The notes: generated from the sequence alone by a model not told the origin. 18,657 bases of DNA from Bacillota bacterium (GCA_023395775.1 JAEWYA010000102.1:1-18657); one strand, 5' to 3'. Positions 6,758 through 12,880 are shown, counted from the first letter of the stretch. Numbers and translations are program-made.

Positions 6758-7552
6758 ATGGTAATTTTTCAGTATGAATTGAAAAGGCATCGGAACTATA
6801 TTTGGGGTTGGGCCATCGCCTTGGCCCTGTGTATCTTTTTGATGACGCCTACTTATTACAGTTTTATGGATGTTTCCACCGGAGAACTCTATGAAACGCT
6901 TGGTACGAGCGATTTTTACAAGGGCGTTGGCGTGTCCATGGAATATCTGACCTCGCCATTAGGCATTTACGCCTTCCTCACCAGCTTCTTTATGATTGCG
7001 TCCGGTATTTTCGGGATGCACTTTGGTATCTCCATTCATACCAAGGAGTGCTCGGAGCGAACCTCCGAATACCTTTTCACAAAGCCCCATACCAGAAAAA
7101 CGATTTACTGGGCAAAGGCGTTCACGGTTTTTACCGGTGTGGTGATCGTAAGCGTACTATACCTTCTCGCTTCTTTTCTGGCGTTGGCCCTGTTCCGCTC
7201 CGGCATCGACTGGGGGGAGTTCTTTCTGATTTCCCTGTCCCTTTTGCTGGTCACGCTGTTCCTTGCCACTATGGGACTTCTGGTAGGCGTTCTATTTTCA
7301 CGCAACCGCAGCCCGCTTTTGACTGCTGGGTTAATTGTCTTTATCGAGTATTGCATTACCAGTTTTTCCAATATTGTCAGCAACCGAGCCTTTAGTTTCT
7401 TGTCCCCGTACTCTTTCTTTCGCGCGGCTGAGATTTCTAATTCTGGTTTCTATGAGTTGGATTACTTGGGATGGTGCGTGCTGTTGTTTGTCCTGCTTTT
7501 GGTGTCGTCTTATTTTTCCTTTTTGAAAAAAGACATCCAGTTTCGCTCATAA
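6758..7552 (+). CDS. ABC-2 type transporter permease, first subunit (264 aa)
   Basis: The start at ATG 6758 is preferred, since AGGGGGCG lies about 8 bases before it; an upstream ATG at 6740 overlaps the ATPase stop (ATGA) but lacks a ribosome site of its own. Six hydrophobic segments can be seen, starting near residues 14-32, 60-85, 108-135, 145-170, 180-205 and 230-252, as in ABC-2 permeases. The cytoplasmic motif ERTSEYLFTKPHTRKTIYWAK matches a similar motif in the next permease, so the two are paralogues likely forming a heterodimer. It is located in the cytoplasmic membrane and should work with the ATPase at 5856. Confidence 0.88.
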   Translation: MVIFQYELKRHRNYIWGWAIALALCIFLMTPTYYSFMDVSTGELYETLGTSDFYKGVGVSMEYLTSPLGIYAFLTSFFMIASGIFGMHFGISIHTKECSERTSEYLFTKPHTRKTIYWAKAFTVFTGVVIVSVLYLLASFLALALFRSGIDWGEFFLISLSLLLVTLFLATMGLLVGVLFSRNRSPLLTAGLIVFIEYCITSFSNIVSNRAFSFLSPYSFFRAAEISNSGFYELDYLGWCVLLFVLLLVSSYFSFLKKDIQFRS

Positions 7553-7564
7553 AGGAGTGTAGAT

Positions 7565-8350
7565 ATGAACATATTGGTAAAAAACGAATTTCGTCAAAGC
7601 AGAAAGACCCTGCTGATCTGGCTGGGGATCATGCTGCTACTGTGCGGTTTTTGCTATTTTGAATTATTATCCTTGAAGGACAGTTTAGATGAAATGGCGC
7701 GAACCATCAGCCAATTTCCAAAACTGGTTATGATTATGTTTGGGGTAAAAGCTGATTTAACAACCTGCATTGGCTGGTACGCGTGTATTTATTTTTGGGA
7801 GGGGCTGCTGGCTTTTGCTTATGCGGTTTCCTTGGGTCTGTCCTGTGTGGCGAAAGAAAAGAAATTAGGAACCTCTGAATATCTGTTCACAAAACCTGTG
7901 GAACGGAAGGCCATTGTCCTATCGAAGGTGGTCGTTTCCGGGCTGAACCTACTGGTATTTTCCCTGTTCAGTGGTGTGTGCAATTATTTTGCAATTATTC
8001 TCCCTATGGGCGGTCTTGAACAGCCAAGAGATGAAATTGCAACCGTGTTTGGAATGTTCTTGACACAGCTTCTCTTTTTTGCCTTAGGTCTGCTGTTCTC
8101 AAGCCTTTTCAGTTCCTATAAAACAGCAGTGCGCGTAGGCGCGATTTCCGTGCTGGCTGCTTACACGGTTGCGATCACTGCCGAGTACACAGGAAATCGT
8201 TTTTTAGACTATCTAACCCCTCTACGGTACTACGATGTGTATGAAGTAGCCATGTTTGGTTTTGATCTCCGTTACTTCGTCTTGACGTTGATCATTGTGG
8301 GTGGGTGCATCACATTTTCTACAAAGCAGTGGGAGTTACGCGAAATGTGA
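7565..8350 (+). CDS. ABC-2 type transporter permease, second subunit (261 aa)
   Basis: ATG 7565 follows AAAGGAGTG at good spacing and lies 12 bases after the previous stop, so this is the fourth gene of the TetR operon. About six membrane segments can be counted, with the cytoplasmic stretch KKLGTSEYLFTKPVERKAIV after the second, mirroring the first permease. Overall identity to the first permease is low outside this motif, pointing to an old duplication. The inferred role is the second half of the exporter channel. The operon seems to end here or with the small KTR gene 16 bases downstream. Confidence 0.88.
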   Translation: MNILVKNEFRQSRKTLLIWLGIMLLLCGFCYFELLSLKDSLDEMARTISQFPKLVMIMFGVKADLTTCIGWYACIYFWEGLLAFAYAVSLGLSCVAKEKKLGTSEYLFTKPVERKAIVLSKVVVSGLNLLVFSLFSGVCNYFAIILPMGGLEQPRDEIATVFGMFLTQLLFFALGLLFSSLFSSYKTAVRVGAISVLAAYTVAITAEYTGNRFLDYLTPLRYYDVYEVAMFGFDLRYFVLTLIIVGGCITFSTKQWELREM

Positions 8351-8365
8351 GGCGGGAACCAAGCT

Positions 8366-8554
8366 ATGAGAAAAACAGAATGGATATTATGCCCTAACTG
8401 CAACAGTAAAACGCGGATCAAGATTTGTGATAATACCGTGCTTGAAAATTTTCCTTTGTTTTGCCCCAAATGTAAAAAAGAAACACTTATTTCTGTAAGA
8501 AAATTAAATACGACAGTTATCACAGAGCCAGACGCTAAGACGCAGAGCCGATAA
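8366..8554 (+). CDS. Cysteine-rich KTR domain protein (62 aa)
   Basis: The small protein has two zinc-ribbon pairs, CPNC at residues 9-12 and CPKC at 33-36, with the KTR tripeptide at 15-17, the mark of the Cys_rich_KTR family (PF14205 type). ATG 8366 has only a weak ribosome site, GGCGGGAACC, and sits 16 bases after the permease stop. The family is widespread in Firmicutes integrative elements, often near resistance cargo; its function is unknown. The C-terminal coding end (from 8541) forms one arm of a 15-bp inverted repeat that includes the stop codon. Confidence 0.82.
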   Translation: MRKTEWILCPNCNSKTRIKICDNTVLENFPLFCPKCKKETLISVRKLNTTVITEPDAKTQSR

Positions 8555-8590
8555 ACCGTGAGTTTTCGTCCATGATTTATTGGCTCTGCG
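8541..8590. repeat. Inverted repeat across the end of the KTR gene
   Basis: Arms at 8541-8555 and 8576-8590 match over 15 bp with one mismatch that would be G-U in RNA, around a 20-base loop. There is no T-run after it, so it may be a factor-dependent stop, a 3' end stabiliser, or the edge of the cargo module. Confidence 0.7.
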
Positions 8591-8695
8591 TGCGTTAATA
8601 ATTGGATTTGTAAAACAGCGGTTTGACAATATCAGGCCGCCGTTTTGCGACAAATTTACACCGTAAACACGGCGGTATCTAACGGAGGTATCGCC

Positions 8696-8752
8696 GTGTT
8701 TATCTTATCTTTACAGAATGCCCACAACCTCCATCAGCTAAAAAAAGCATAG
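8696..8752 (+). CDS. Possible 18-aa leader peptide
   Basis: GTG 8696 follows a GGAGG at 8684-8688 with 7-base spacing and reads MFILSLQNAHNLHQLKKA before TAG. Its start lies in the right arm of a 10-bp hairpin (8665-8674 with 8692-8701), with the ribosome site in the loop. This resembles a leader or attenuator layout, but there is no direct proof of translation, and a chance ORF is possible. Confidence 0.3.
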   Translation: MFILSLQNAHNLHQLKKA

Positions 8753-8821
8753 CTTTCCCTCCGGGATCATCCGGCTATGGATATGAAATACAGCATTATC
8801 TAAATGTAAATATAGTTTCGT

Positions 8822-8862
8822 GCGTCCGCTTGGCTTTACGCTGCGCGGACGCTTTTCTTTTA
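8822..8862 (+). terminator. Rho-independent terminator
   Basis: The stem GCGTCCGC/GCGGACGC (8822-8829 with 8845-8852) has a 15-base loop and is followed by TTTTCTTTTAT. It probably ends transcription coming from the cargo or the leader before the backbone resumes. Confidence 0.8.
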
Positions 8863-8873
8863 TCATCCGTCAG

Positions 8874-8896
8874 CTTCGAGACACTTTGTCCCAAGG
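8874..8896. repeat. Intergenic palindrome copy 5 (GAGACACTTTGTCCC variant)
   Basis: The core is at 8878-8892, in copy 1 orientation, with one changed base in the left arm (GAGACA instead of GGGACA) and AAGG on the right. It lies at the right edge of the cargo region, just after a terminator. Confidence 0.85.
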
Positions 8897-8933
8897 TGCG
8901 GTGCGGCTCCCCAGGGTGCCGATCCCCGCCGCC

Positions 8934-8976
8934 CCATTTCTGATTTTCCCCGTTCCCCAGCAAAAATCAGAAATGG
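8934..8976 (+). promoter_or_regulatory. 14-bp hairpin reaching into the sigma factor ribosome site
   Basis: Perfect arms at 8934-8947 and 8963-8976 enclose a 15-base loop. The right arm ends with the first two Gs of the GGAGG ribosome site (8975-8979) of the gene at 8987. If formed in RNA, it would partly hide the ribosome site and could set or switch translation. It might equally be a protein-binding DNA palindrome. Confidence 0.6.
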
Positions 8977-8986
8977 AGGTCAAACT

Positions 8987-9409
8987 ATGACAACGATCAA
9001 TTTGCGGGAATTTTACCCGTGGTACATATCGGACGAGTTCATTGAAGTAACCGAGGCGGTGGCCGAGGAGCTCCGGGCCAATCGACTGTATGAGGCCGCC
9101 CACCAGCGGCGGCTCACCCGCAACAAGGCGCAGTATTCCCTTGACCGCGAGGACGGGATCGAATACTCGGCCTGCCTGCATGAACCCACGCCCCAGGAGC
9201 TGCTGGAGCGCATGGAGCGGTTCCATCATTTGTGGAACGCCCTCAACTCCCTGCCGGAGATCCAGGGCCGCCGCGTGGATGCCCACCTCATTCTCGGCAA
9301 GAGCTACCGGGAGATTGCTCGGGCCGAGGGTGTGGATCAAAGCGCCGTCCGCCGTTCCGTCCGGGCCGGTCTGGAGTCCATGAAAAAATATTTGAGAAAA
9401 AATCTTTAA
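8987..9409 (+). CDS. Sigma-70 family RNA polymerase sigma factor-like protein (140 aa)
   Basis: ATG 8987 follows GGAGG with 7-base spacing. The C-terminal part has a sigma region 4-type helix-turn-helix: LNSLPEIQGRRVDAHLILGK, then SYREIARAEGVDQSAVRRSV. The middle contains an amphipathic stretch around residues 58-85. The N-terminal half only loosely resembles sigma region 2. Proteins like this (Tn916 Orf7-like) are found beside the integrase module of Firmicutes conjugative elements. They are thought to drive element genes, but their promoter specificity is not known. A hairpin in front of the gene may limit its translation. Confidence 0.8.
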   Translation: MTTINLREFYPWYISDEFIEVTEAVAEELRANRLYEAAHQRRLTRNKAQYSLDREDGIEYSACLHEPTPQELLERMERFHHLWNALNSLPEIQGRRVDAHLILGKSYREIARAEGVDQSAVRRSVRAGLESMKKYLRKNL

Positions 9410-9446
9410 TTGGCGTCTCCATTTGGCCGTTTTTTGTCCTTGGTAT

Positions 9447-9711
9447 ATAAGAGGAGGATAAGCCCCTCTTAACTGAATAGCGGGCGGTCCCGAGCATAAC
9501 GCGGGGAGCCGGGCGGCGGGTACGCTGCGACTTTCTCCACGGGAACGAGCGATCCATACCAGCGCCGCAAGTGGGCCGGGCCATCCCACGGCCACGATCC
9601 GCCGGAGGACAGGCTGGCCGTCTGTCCCTCCGGGCCGCCGCATCCCATGCGGGAGCGCTGCGCCGAGTATGCTGTCTTGCGACAGGGCAAGAAAATGAGC
9701 GCGGCGCTCCC
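9447..9711 (+). ncRNA. Candidate structured RNA in a gene-free stretch
   Basis: This GC-rich gap has no ORF with a start codon and ribosome site, yet it contains a row of helices. The first is TAAGAGG/CCTCTTA (9448-9454 with 9465-9471). The second is CCGGAGGACAG with CTGTCCCTCCGG (9602-9612 with 9622-9633, one bulge). The third is an 8-bp outer stem GGGAGCGC/GCGCTCCC (9651-9658 with 9704-9711) that encloses the tetraloop hairpin CTGTC-TTGC-GACAG (9672-9685). The ribosome site of the next gene follows directly. It could be an independent RNA or a regulatory leader. The helices are seen; the RNA and its function are inferred. No known RNA family was recognised. Confidence 0.45.
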
Positions 9712-9735
9712 TAATTTTGATAGGAGGCGCGCACC

Positions 9736-9936
9736 ATGAATTATGATCCTACACTGGCGGCCCTGCTTGCCCAACCGTGGAGCAACGGCTCTTGCAGAGG
9801 CTATGTGATCTACGCAATGGAAAACTGTGGTTTTAAGCCCGAGGACATCCGGCGCGTGGTGGGCGAGCTTTACTACGTTTTTGACTTCAAAACCTTGGAA
9901 GAGGCCGAGCAGCACTACGAAAACAGTCCCTATTGA
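9736..9936 (+). CDS. Small mobile-element protein of unknown function (66 aa)
   Basis: ATG 9736 follows TAGGAGGCG at good spacing. The protein is acidic, lacks a signal peptide and membrane segment, and has a compact helical pattern (GYVIYAMENCGFKPEDIRRV, then LEEAEQHYENSPY). Proteins of this size and style lie between sigma factor and recombinase genes in related elements, where excisionase-like regulators are common, but no DNA-binding motif is clear here. The upstream structured stretch may control it. Function unknown. Confidence 0.72.
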   Translation: MNYDPTLAALLAQPWSNGSCRGYVIYAMENCGFKPEDIRRVVGELYYVFDFKTLEEAEQHYENSPY

Positions 9937-9959
9937 CTATGAGACACTTTGTCCCAAGG
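9937..9959. repeat. Intergenic palindrome copy 6 (GAGACACTTTGTCCC variant)
   Basis: The core is at 9941-9955, starting 5 bases after the stop codon of the 66-aa gene, with the same GAGACA change and AAGG right flank as copy 5. The left flank CTAT is less conserved. Confidence 0.85.
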
Positions 9960-9971
9960 TGAGGACAGGCC

Positions 9972-10005
9972 AAAGGGCGGCATCCTTTTATGGGTGCCGC
10001 CCTTT
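9972..10005 (+). terminator. Long hairpin after the 66-aa gene, probable terminator
   Basis: A 14-bp stem AAAGGGCGGCATCC with GGGTGCCGCCCTTT (9972-9985 with 9992-10005, one G-U) closes a 6-base loop. The tail CGCGTTTCC is poor in T, so termination may be incomplete. Confidence 0.65.
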
Positions 10006-10069
10006 CGCGTTTCCCCACGGGACACGGGGAGCAGTCGCCATATTTCCACCACCCGTAAAGGAGGTTTCT

Positions 10070-10288
10070 ATGCAACAAATACACCGAGACAAAATTTTTG
10101 CCGTCGATGGCTATGAGGTTTCCGCGTCATTCGCTGATACTGTCAATACAGACGCGATTACTCATGTGAAACAGATTTTAATTTCGTCCTTTGTCAGCCG
10201 AGCCCCGTCAAGGGGCTTCATGGGCACAGTTGCAATGGCCCCCGAACAGAGGGATAATAGTAGTGGGGGGAAGCCCCATGTACCTTGA
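10070..10288 (+). CDS. Small protein upstream of the recombinase (72 aa), possibly TnpW-like
   Basis: ATG 10070 follows AAAGGAGGTTTCT, a strong ribosome site. The N-terminal 48 residues (starting MQQIHRDKIFAVDGYEVSAS, then VKQILISSF) look like a compact beta-beta-helix unit reminiscent of the TnpW proteins near Tn4451-type recombinases, though the match is weak. The C-terminal 24 residues are low in hydrophobic residues and are encoded by hairpin-forming GC-rich DNA (GCCCC/GGGGC at 10202-10216; GGGGCTTC/GAAGCCCC at 10212-10277). Position suggests a helper or regulator of recombination, such as an excisionase; this is an inference. Confidence 0.65.
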   Translation: MQQIHRDKIFAVDGYEVSASFADTVNTDAITHVKQILISSFVSRAPSRGFMGTVAMAPEQRDNSSGGKPHVP

Positions 10289-10313
10289 CAATTTCATCAT
10301 TCCTGCGTATTGA
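10285..10313 (+). promoter_or_regulatory. Candidate promoter for the serine recombinase
   Basis: A perfect TTGACA (10285-10290) and TATTGA (10308-10313) are 17 bases apart, placing the start of transcription about 30-45 bases before the recombinase start codon. It overlaps the last codons of the 72-aa gene. Confidence 0.6.
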
Positions 10314-10363
10314 AACGTCTCTTTCAGATTGCCCCATGACGATTTGAAAGGATGGATCAATAC

Positions 10364-11968
10364 ATGGAAAACCGAGTTTATTGCTTATATAGAGTGTCTA
10401 CCGACAAGCAGGTGGACTACGACGATAAAAGTCAGGCGGACATTCCTATGCAGCGGAAAGCCTGTCACCGTTTTGCCGAAGAAAAGGGCTGGACGATTGT
10501 TCACGAGGAACAGGAGGACGGCGTGTCCGGCCACAAAGTACGGGCTGAAAACCGTGATAAGCTCCAAATCATTAAGGAACACGCCAAGCAGGGCAAGTTC
10601 GATATTCTTCTGGTGTTCATGTTCGACCGCATTGGCCGCATCGCGGATGAAACGCCCTTTGTTGTAGAATGGTTCGTAAAAAACGGCGTCCGGGTATGGA
10701 GCACGCAAGAGGGAGAACAGCGCTTCGACAATCACACCGACAAACTTACCAACTACATCCGCTTCTGGCAGGCCGACGGCGAAAGTGAAAAAACCTCAAT
10801 CCGCACGAAAACCGCATTGGGCCAGCTCGTTGAGGACGGCGGCTTCAAGGGCGGCAGCGCCCCCTATGGCTACGACCTTGTGAAAAGCGGACGGTTCAAC
10901 AAGAAAAAGCATGAGCTCTACACGCTGGCCGTCAATGAGGCCGAGGCCACTGTTGTCCGTATCGTATTTGATAAATACGTTCACGAGGGCTACGGGGCCC
11001 AGCGGATCGCCACCTACCTGAACAATCAGGGCTACCGGGCCCGGACGGGCAAGAAATGGCATCACGCAACAATTCGGGGTATCATTTGTAATCTCACCTA
11101 TACCGGCGTACTGCGGAGCGGTGAAAGCCGTTCCCCGGTACAGCCCCATTTGCAACTGATTTCCCCCGAACTGTTTGAAGCCGCTCAGCATATCCGCACC
11201 TCGCGCGCCAACGCCGCCGAGCCGGAGCGTACCGTCCCCCGCAATATTGCGGGCAATTCGCTCTTATCCGGCAACGTCTTTTGCGGCCATTGCGGGGCAC
11301 GTCTGACCCTTACTACCAACGGCAAGGCGTACCCTTGCAAGGATGACCCCAGCCGGGTGGTAAAGCGTGTGCGGTATATCTGCTATGGCAAGACCCGCAA
11401 ACAGACCGAGTGCGACGGCCAGACGGGCTACACGGCCCATATTCTCGACGGCATTGTGGATAAGCTGGTACGCCAGATTTTTGAACGCATGAAAGCCGTC
11501 CCAAAAAGCGAGATCGTAAATGTGCGCTACCGGGAAAAGATGGAGGAGCGGAAAAGTCTGCTTACCTCTGTCCGGGCCGACTACACCAAGGCCACGGCGG
11601 ATCTTGATATGCTGAAAGCTGAGGTCATCAAGGCCCTGCGCGGGGAAAGCGCCTTTCCAAAGGAAATGCTGAGCACCCTTATCACCGAGGCCGAGACTAA
11701 ATGCGCCGGGCTCCAAAAGCAATTTGAAGAAGCGCAGGCCGCCTATAACGAAGGACAGGCCGTCTTGGCCGCGCTGAACGCGCAATATGACGATGTGATT
11801 GCTTGGGCGGATATGTACGATACCGCCAGTCTGGAGGCAAAAAAGATGATCGTCAACTGCCTGATTAAGCGGGTGGAAGTCTACCGGGACTACAAACTGC
11901 ACATTGACTTTAACATTGATTTCCGCCAATTCAGCTTGGGAATGGAGATCGTGGAAATTGCGGCATAA
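10364..11968 (+). CDS. Large serine recombinase (site-specific integrase of the element)
   Basis: The N-terminal resolvase domain starts MENRVYCLYRVSTDKQ, with the nucleophile serine at residue 12 in RVST, and continues with FDILLVFMFDRIGR and EQEDGVSGHK. A recombinase domain follows (residues about 165-270: GGSAPYGYDL to GIICNLTYTGVL), then a zinc ribbon (FCGHCGARL...ICYGK...ECDG at about 305-350) and a coiled coil (about 385-470). It should catalyse integration and excision through a covalent serine-DNA bond and 180-degree strand rotation. ATG 10364 is chosen over ATG 10352 because AAAGG lies about 12 bases before it but directly abuts 10352. The stop codon runs into the A-tract of the tRNA terminator. 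Confidence 0.93.
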   Translation: MENRVYCLYRVSTDKQVDYDDKSQADIPMQRKACHRFAEEKGWTIVHEEQEDGVSGHKVRAENRDKLQIIKEHAKQGKFDILLVFMFDRIGRIADETPFVVEWFVKNGVRVWSTQEGEQRFDNHTDKLTNYIRFWQADGESEKTSIRTKTALGQLVEDGGFKGGSAPYGYDLVKSGRFNKKKHELYTLAVNEAEATVVRIVFDKYVHEGYGAQRIATYLNNQGYRARTGKKWHHATIRGIICNLTYTGVLRSGESRSPVQPHLQLISPELFEAAQHIRTSRANAAEPERTVPRNIAGNSLLSGNVFCGHCGARLTLTTNGKAYPCKDDPSRVVKRVRYICYGKTRKQTECDGQTGYTAHILDGIVDKLVRQIFERMKAVPKSEIVNVRYREKMEERKSLLTSVRADYTKATADLDMLKAEVIKALRGESAFPKEMLSTLITEAETKCAGLQKQFEEAQAAYNEGQAVLAALNAQYDDVIAWADMYDTASLEAKKMIVNCLIKRVEVYRDYKLHIDFNIDFRQFSLGMEIVEIAA

Positions 11969-11995
11969 AAAAACTCGCCCCTTTTCAGAGGCGAG
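11967..11995 (-). terminator. Intrinsic terminator of the tRNA-Ala transcript
   Basis: The stem CTCGCC/GGCGAG (11974-11979 with 11990-11995) is followed on the minus strand by seven U (A-run at 11967-11973). The tail on the + strand is poor, so it serves the minus-strand tRNA. It touches the stop codon of the recombinase. Confidence 0.8.
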
Positions 11996-12016
11996 AAAAC
12001 GCACTTTCCCTTGATA

Positions 12017-12092
<76 letters not shown>

Positions 12093-12151
12093 AGATGTGG
12101 GAAAGTGCATTTATTAACTTTTTGCGGGGGTGGTTACACGCTTGTGCTGGG

Positions 12152-12173
12152 CTCCCAGCTGAGCTAATCCCCC
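12152..12173 (-). pseudogene. Truncated tRNA-Ala 5' fragment
   Basis: The 22 bases on the minus strand (GGGGGATTAGCTCAGCTGGG plus AG) match the usual start of a tRNA-Ala: acceptor strand and D-arm. The following sequence no longer fits any tRNA: the anticodon and T-arms are missing. It lies in the leader of the intact tRNA-Ala and downstream of a strong promoter. It is probably the remnant of a second tRNA gene lost by deletion or by an integration and excision event. Confidence 0.6.
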
Positions 12174-12625
12174 AGATAGAAAAGAATACAATATAAAGTT
12201 TTCAAGAACACCTTGCTGAAGAAACGGGCCCAGACAAATACCTGTGCCAAATCCCAAAAGCATTGTCTCGCAACACTATGCGGCGCTCAGAACAGTTGTC
12301 AGTATAGCAAAGAAAGGCGGCTTTGTCAACAGCTAAATCCAATTTTTTTTCTTTTTTGATAAAATGATTTCTTTTTAACTTTACCTCAATCAAGATCCAA
12401 CCAATGCCATGCCCTGCGGTTCAACTCTGCTACAATCTGATTTTTGTGCCCGGTGTGCGCACACGCACGCCGAGCCGAATTTTACCCGCACTGGATGCTG
12501 GAATGAACGGAAATGCCGCTTTTTCTTTCGCACAAACCCCGGACAGACATTTTTACATTCCGAGGTGGGCTCTTTCCGGTATAAATTTTTTCTGAAACGG
12601 TATACTGCTTTAAGAGGTGATTTTT
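12174..12625. other. Intergenic region with the tRNA leader and promoter
   Basis: No gene is seen on either strand. The left third is the leader of the minus-strand tRNA transcript, then comes its promoter at 12301-12329. The rest is AT-rich around 12335-12385. It contains the 12-bp palindrome GTGTGCGCACAC (12453-12464) and a TATACT (12601-12606) ahead of the 59-aa gene, without a convincing -35 box. Confidence 0.7.
12301..12329 (-). promoter_or_regulatory. Strong sigma-A promoter of the tRNA-Ala transcript
   Basis: On the minus strand, a perfect TTGACA (12324-12329) and TATACT (12301-12306) are exactly 17 bases apart. It points to the tRNA-Ala about 200 bases away, across the truncated tRNA copy. 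Confidence 0.8.
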
Positions 12626-12805
12626 ATGGACAGCGGCATTTCCTCCGCCATGGCCTTCGGAGCGCTCCTGCGGGAAAACCCGGAGGCCGCTCACATCTAC
12701 GACACCTGCACCCCCCAGCAGAAGCAGCGGCTCCTCCTTAAAATTCAAAGCGTCCCCGTAGACAGTATGGAATCCTTTGTTTCGCAACTGAGTTCAGCCC
12801 TTTAA
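12626..12805 (+). CDS. Small conserved-looking protein of unknown function (59 aa)
   Basis: ATG 12626 follows AAGAGGTGA with about 6-base spacing, and the frame ends with TAA at 12803-12805. The protein reads MDSGISSAMAFGALLRENPE at its start and is mainly helical, soluble and slightly acidic to neutral, with no cysteine ribbon or membrane segment. A terminator follows 75 bases later. No family was recognised. The ribosome site, the codon pattern and the terminator support a real gene. Confidence 0.65.
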   Translation: MDSGISSAMAFGALLRENPEAAHIYDTCTPQQKQRLLLKIQSVPVDSMESFVSQLSSAL

Positions 12806-12880
12806 TGGCGGGCAACCTCAAAACAGCAGCGCGTGACCAATCACTCTGACTGGCGTCGCCGGCAGACAGGTGAGCAGAGC

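Larger units (their letters stand above)
8591..8986. other. Non-coding stretch between cargo and sigma factor gene
   Basis: No substantial gene is visible. The stretch holds a 10-bp hairpin (8665-8701) with a possible 18-codon leader ORF (8696-8752), a terminator (8822-8862), palindrome copy 5 (8874-8896) and a 14-bp inverted repeat (8934-8976) in front of the sigma factor gene. No clear promoter for the sigma factor was found. Confidence 0.7.
1..11970. mobile_element. Right-hand part of an integrative conjugative or mobilizable element
   Basis: The stretch carries a relaxase, MobC, a candidate oriT, a CD1845-like protein, Cys-rich VLP and KTR proteins, a sigma-70-like factor and a large serine recombinase. 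This is a standard set for gut Firmicutes integrative elements. The recombinase marks the right side, next to a tRNA-Ala gene. The left end, and any type IV secretion genes, lie outside the window, so conjugative and merely mobilizable elements cannot be told apart. The exact right junction is not visible because no second copy of an attachment sequence is in the window. Backbone DNA is GC-rich, while the cargo at about 4640-8600 is clearly richer in A and T, which suggests a separate origin. Confidence 0.85.

Noticed and set aside
9481..9714. Open + strand frame in the structured stretch
   Set aside because: It is open from just after a TAG to a TAA but has no ATG or ribosome site; the arginine- and proline-rich product looks like random GC-rich translation.
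9469..9915. 148-codon minus-strand frame across the structured stretch
   Set aside because: It overlaps the 66-aa gene, has no ribosome site or recognisable domain, and its sequence is low-quality GC-driven coding. The helices explain the stretch better.
347..9959. CRISPR array or parS-like sites as an explanation of the six palindromes
   Set aside because: The copies are kilobases apart with no regular spacers and no cas genes, and the sequence does not resemble the known ParB site.
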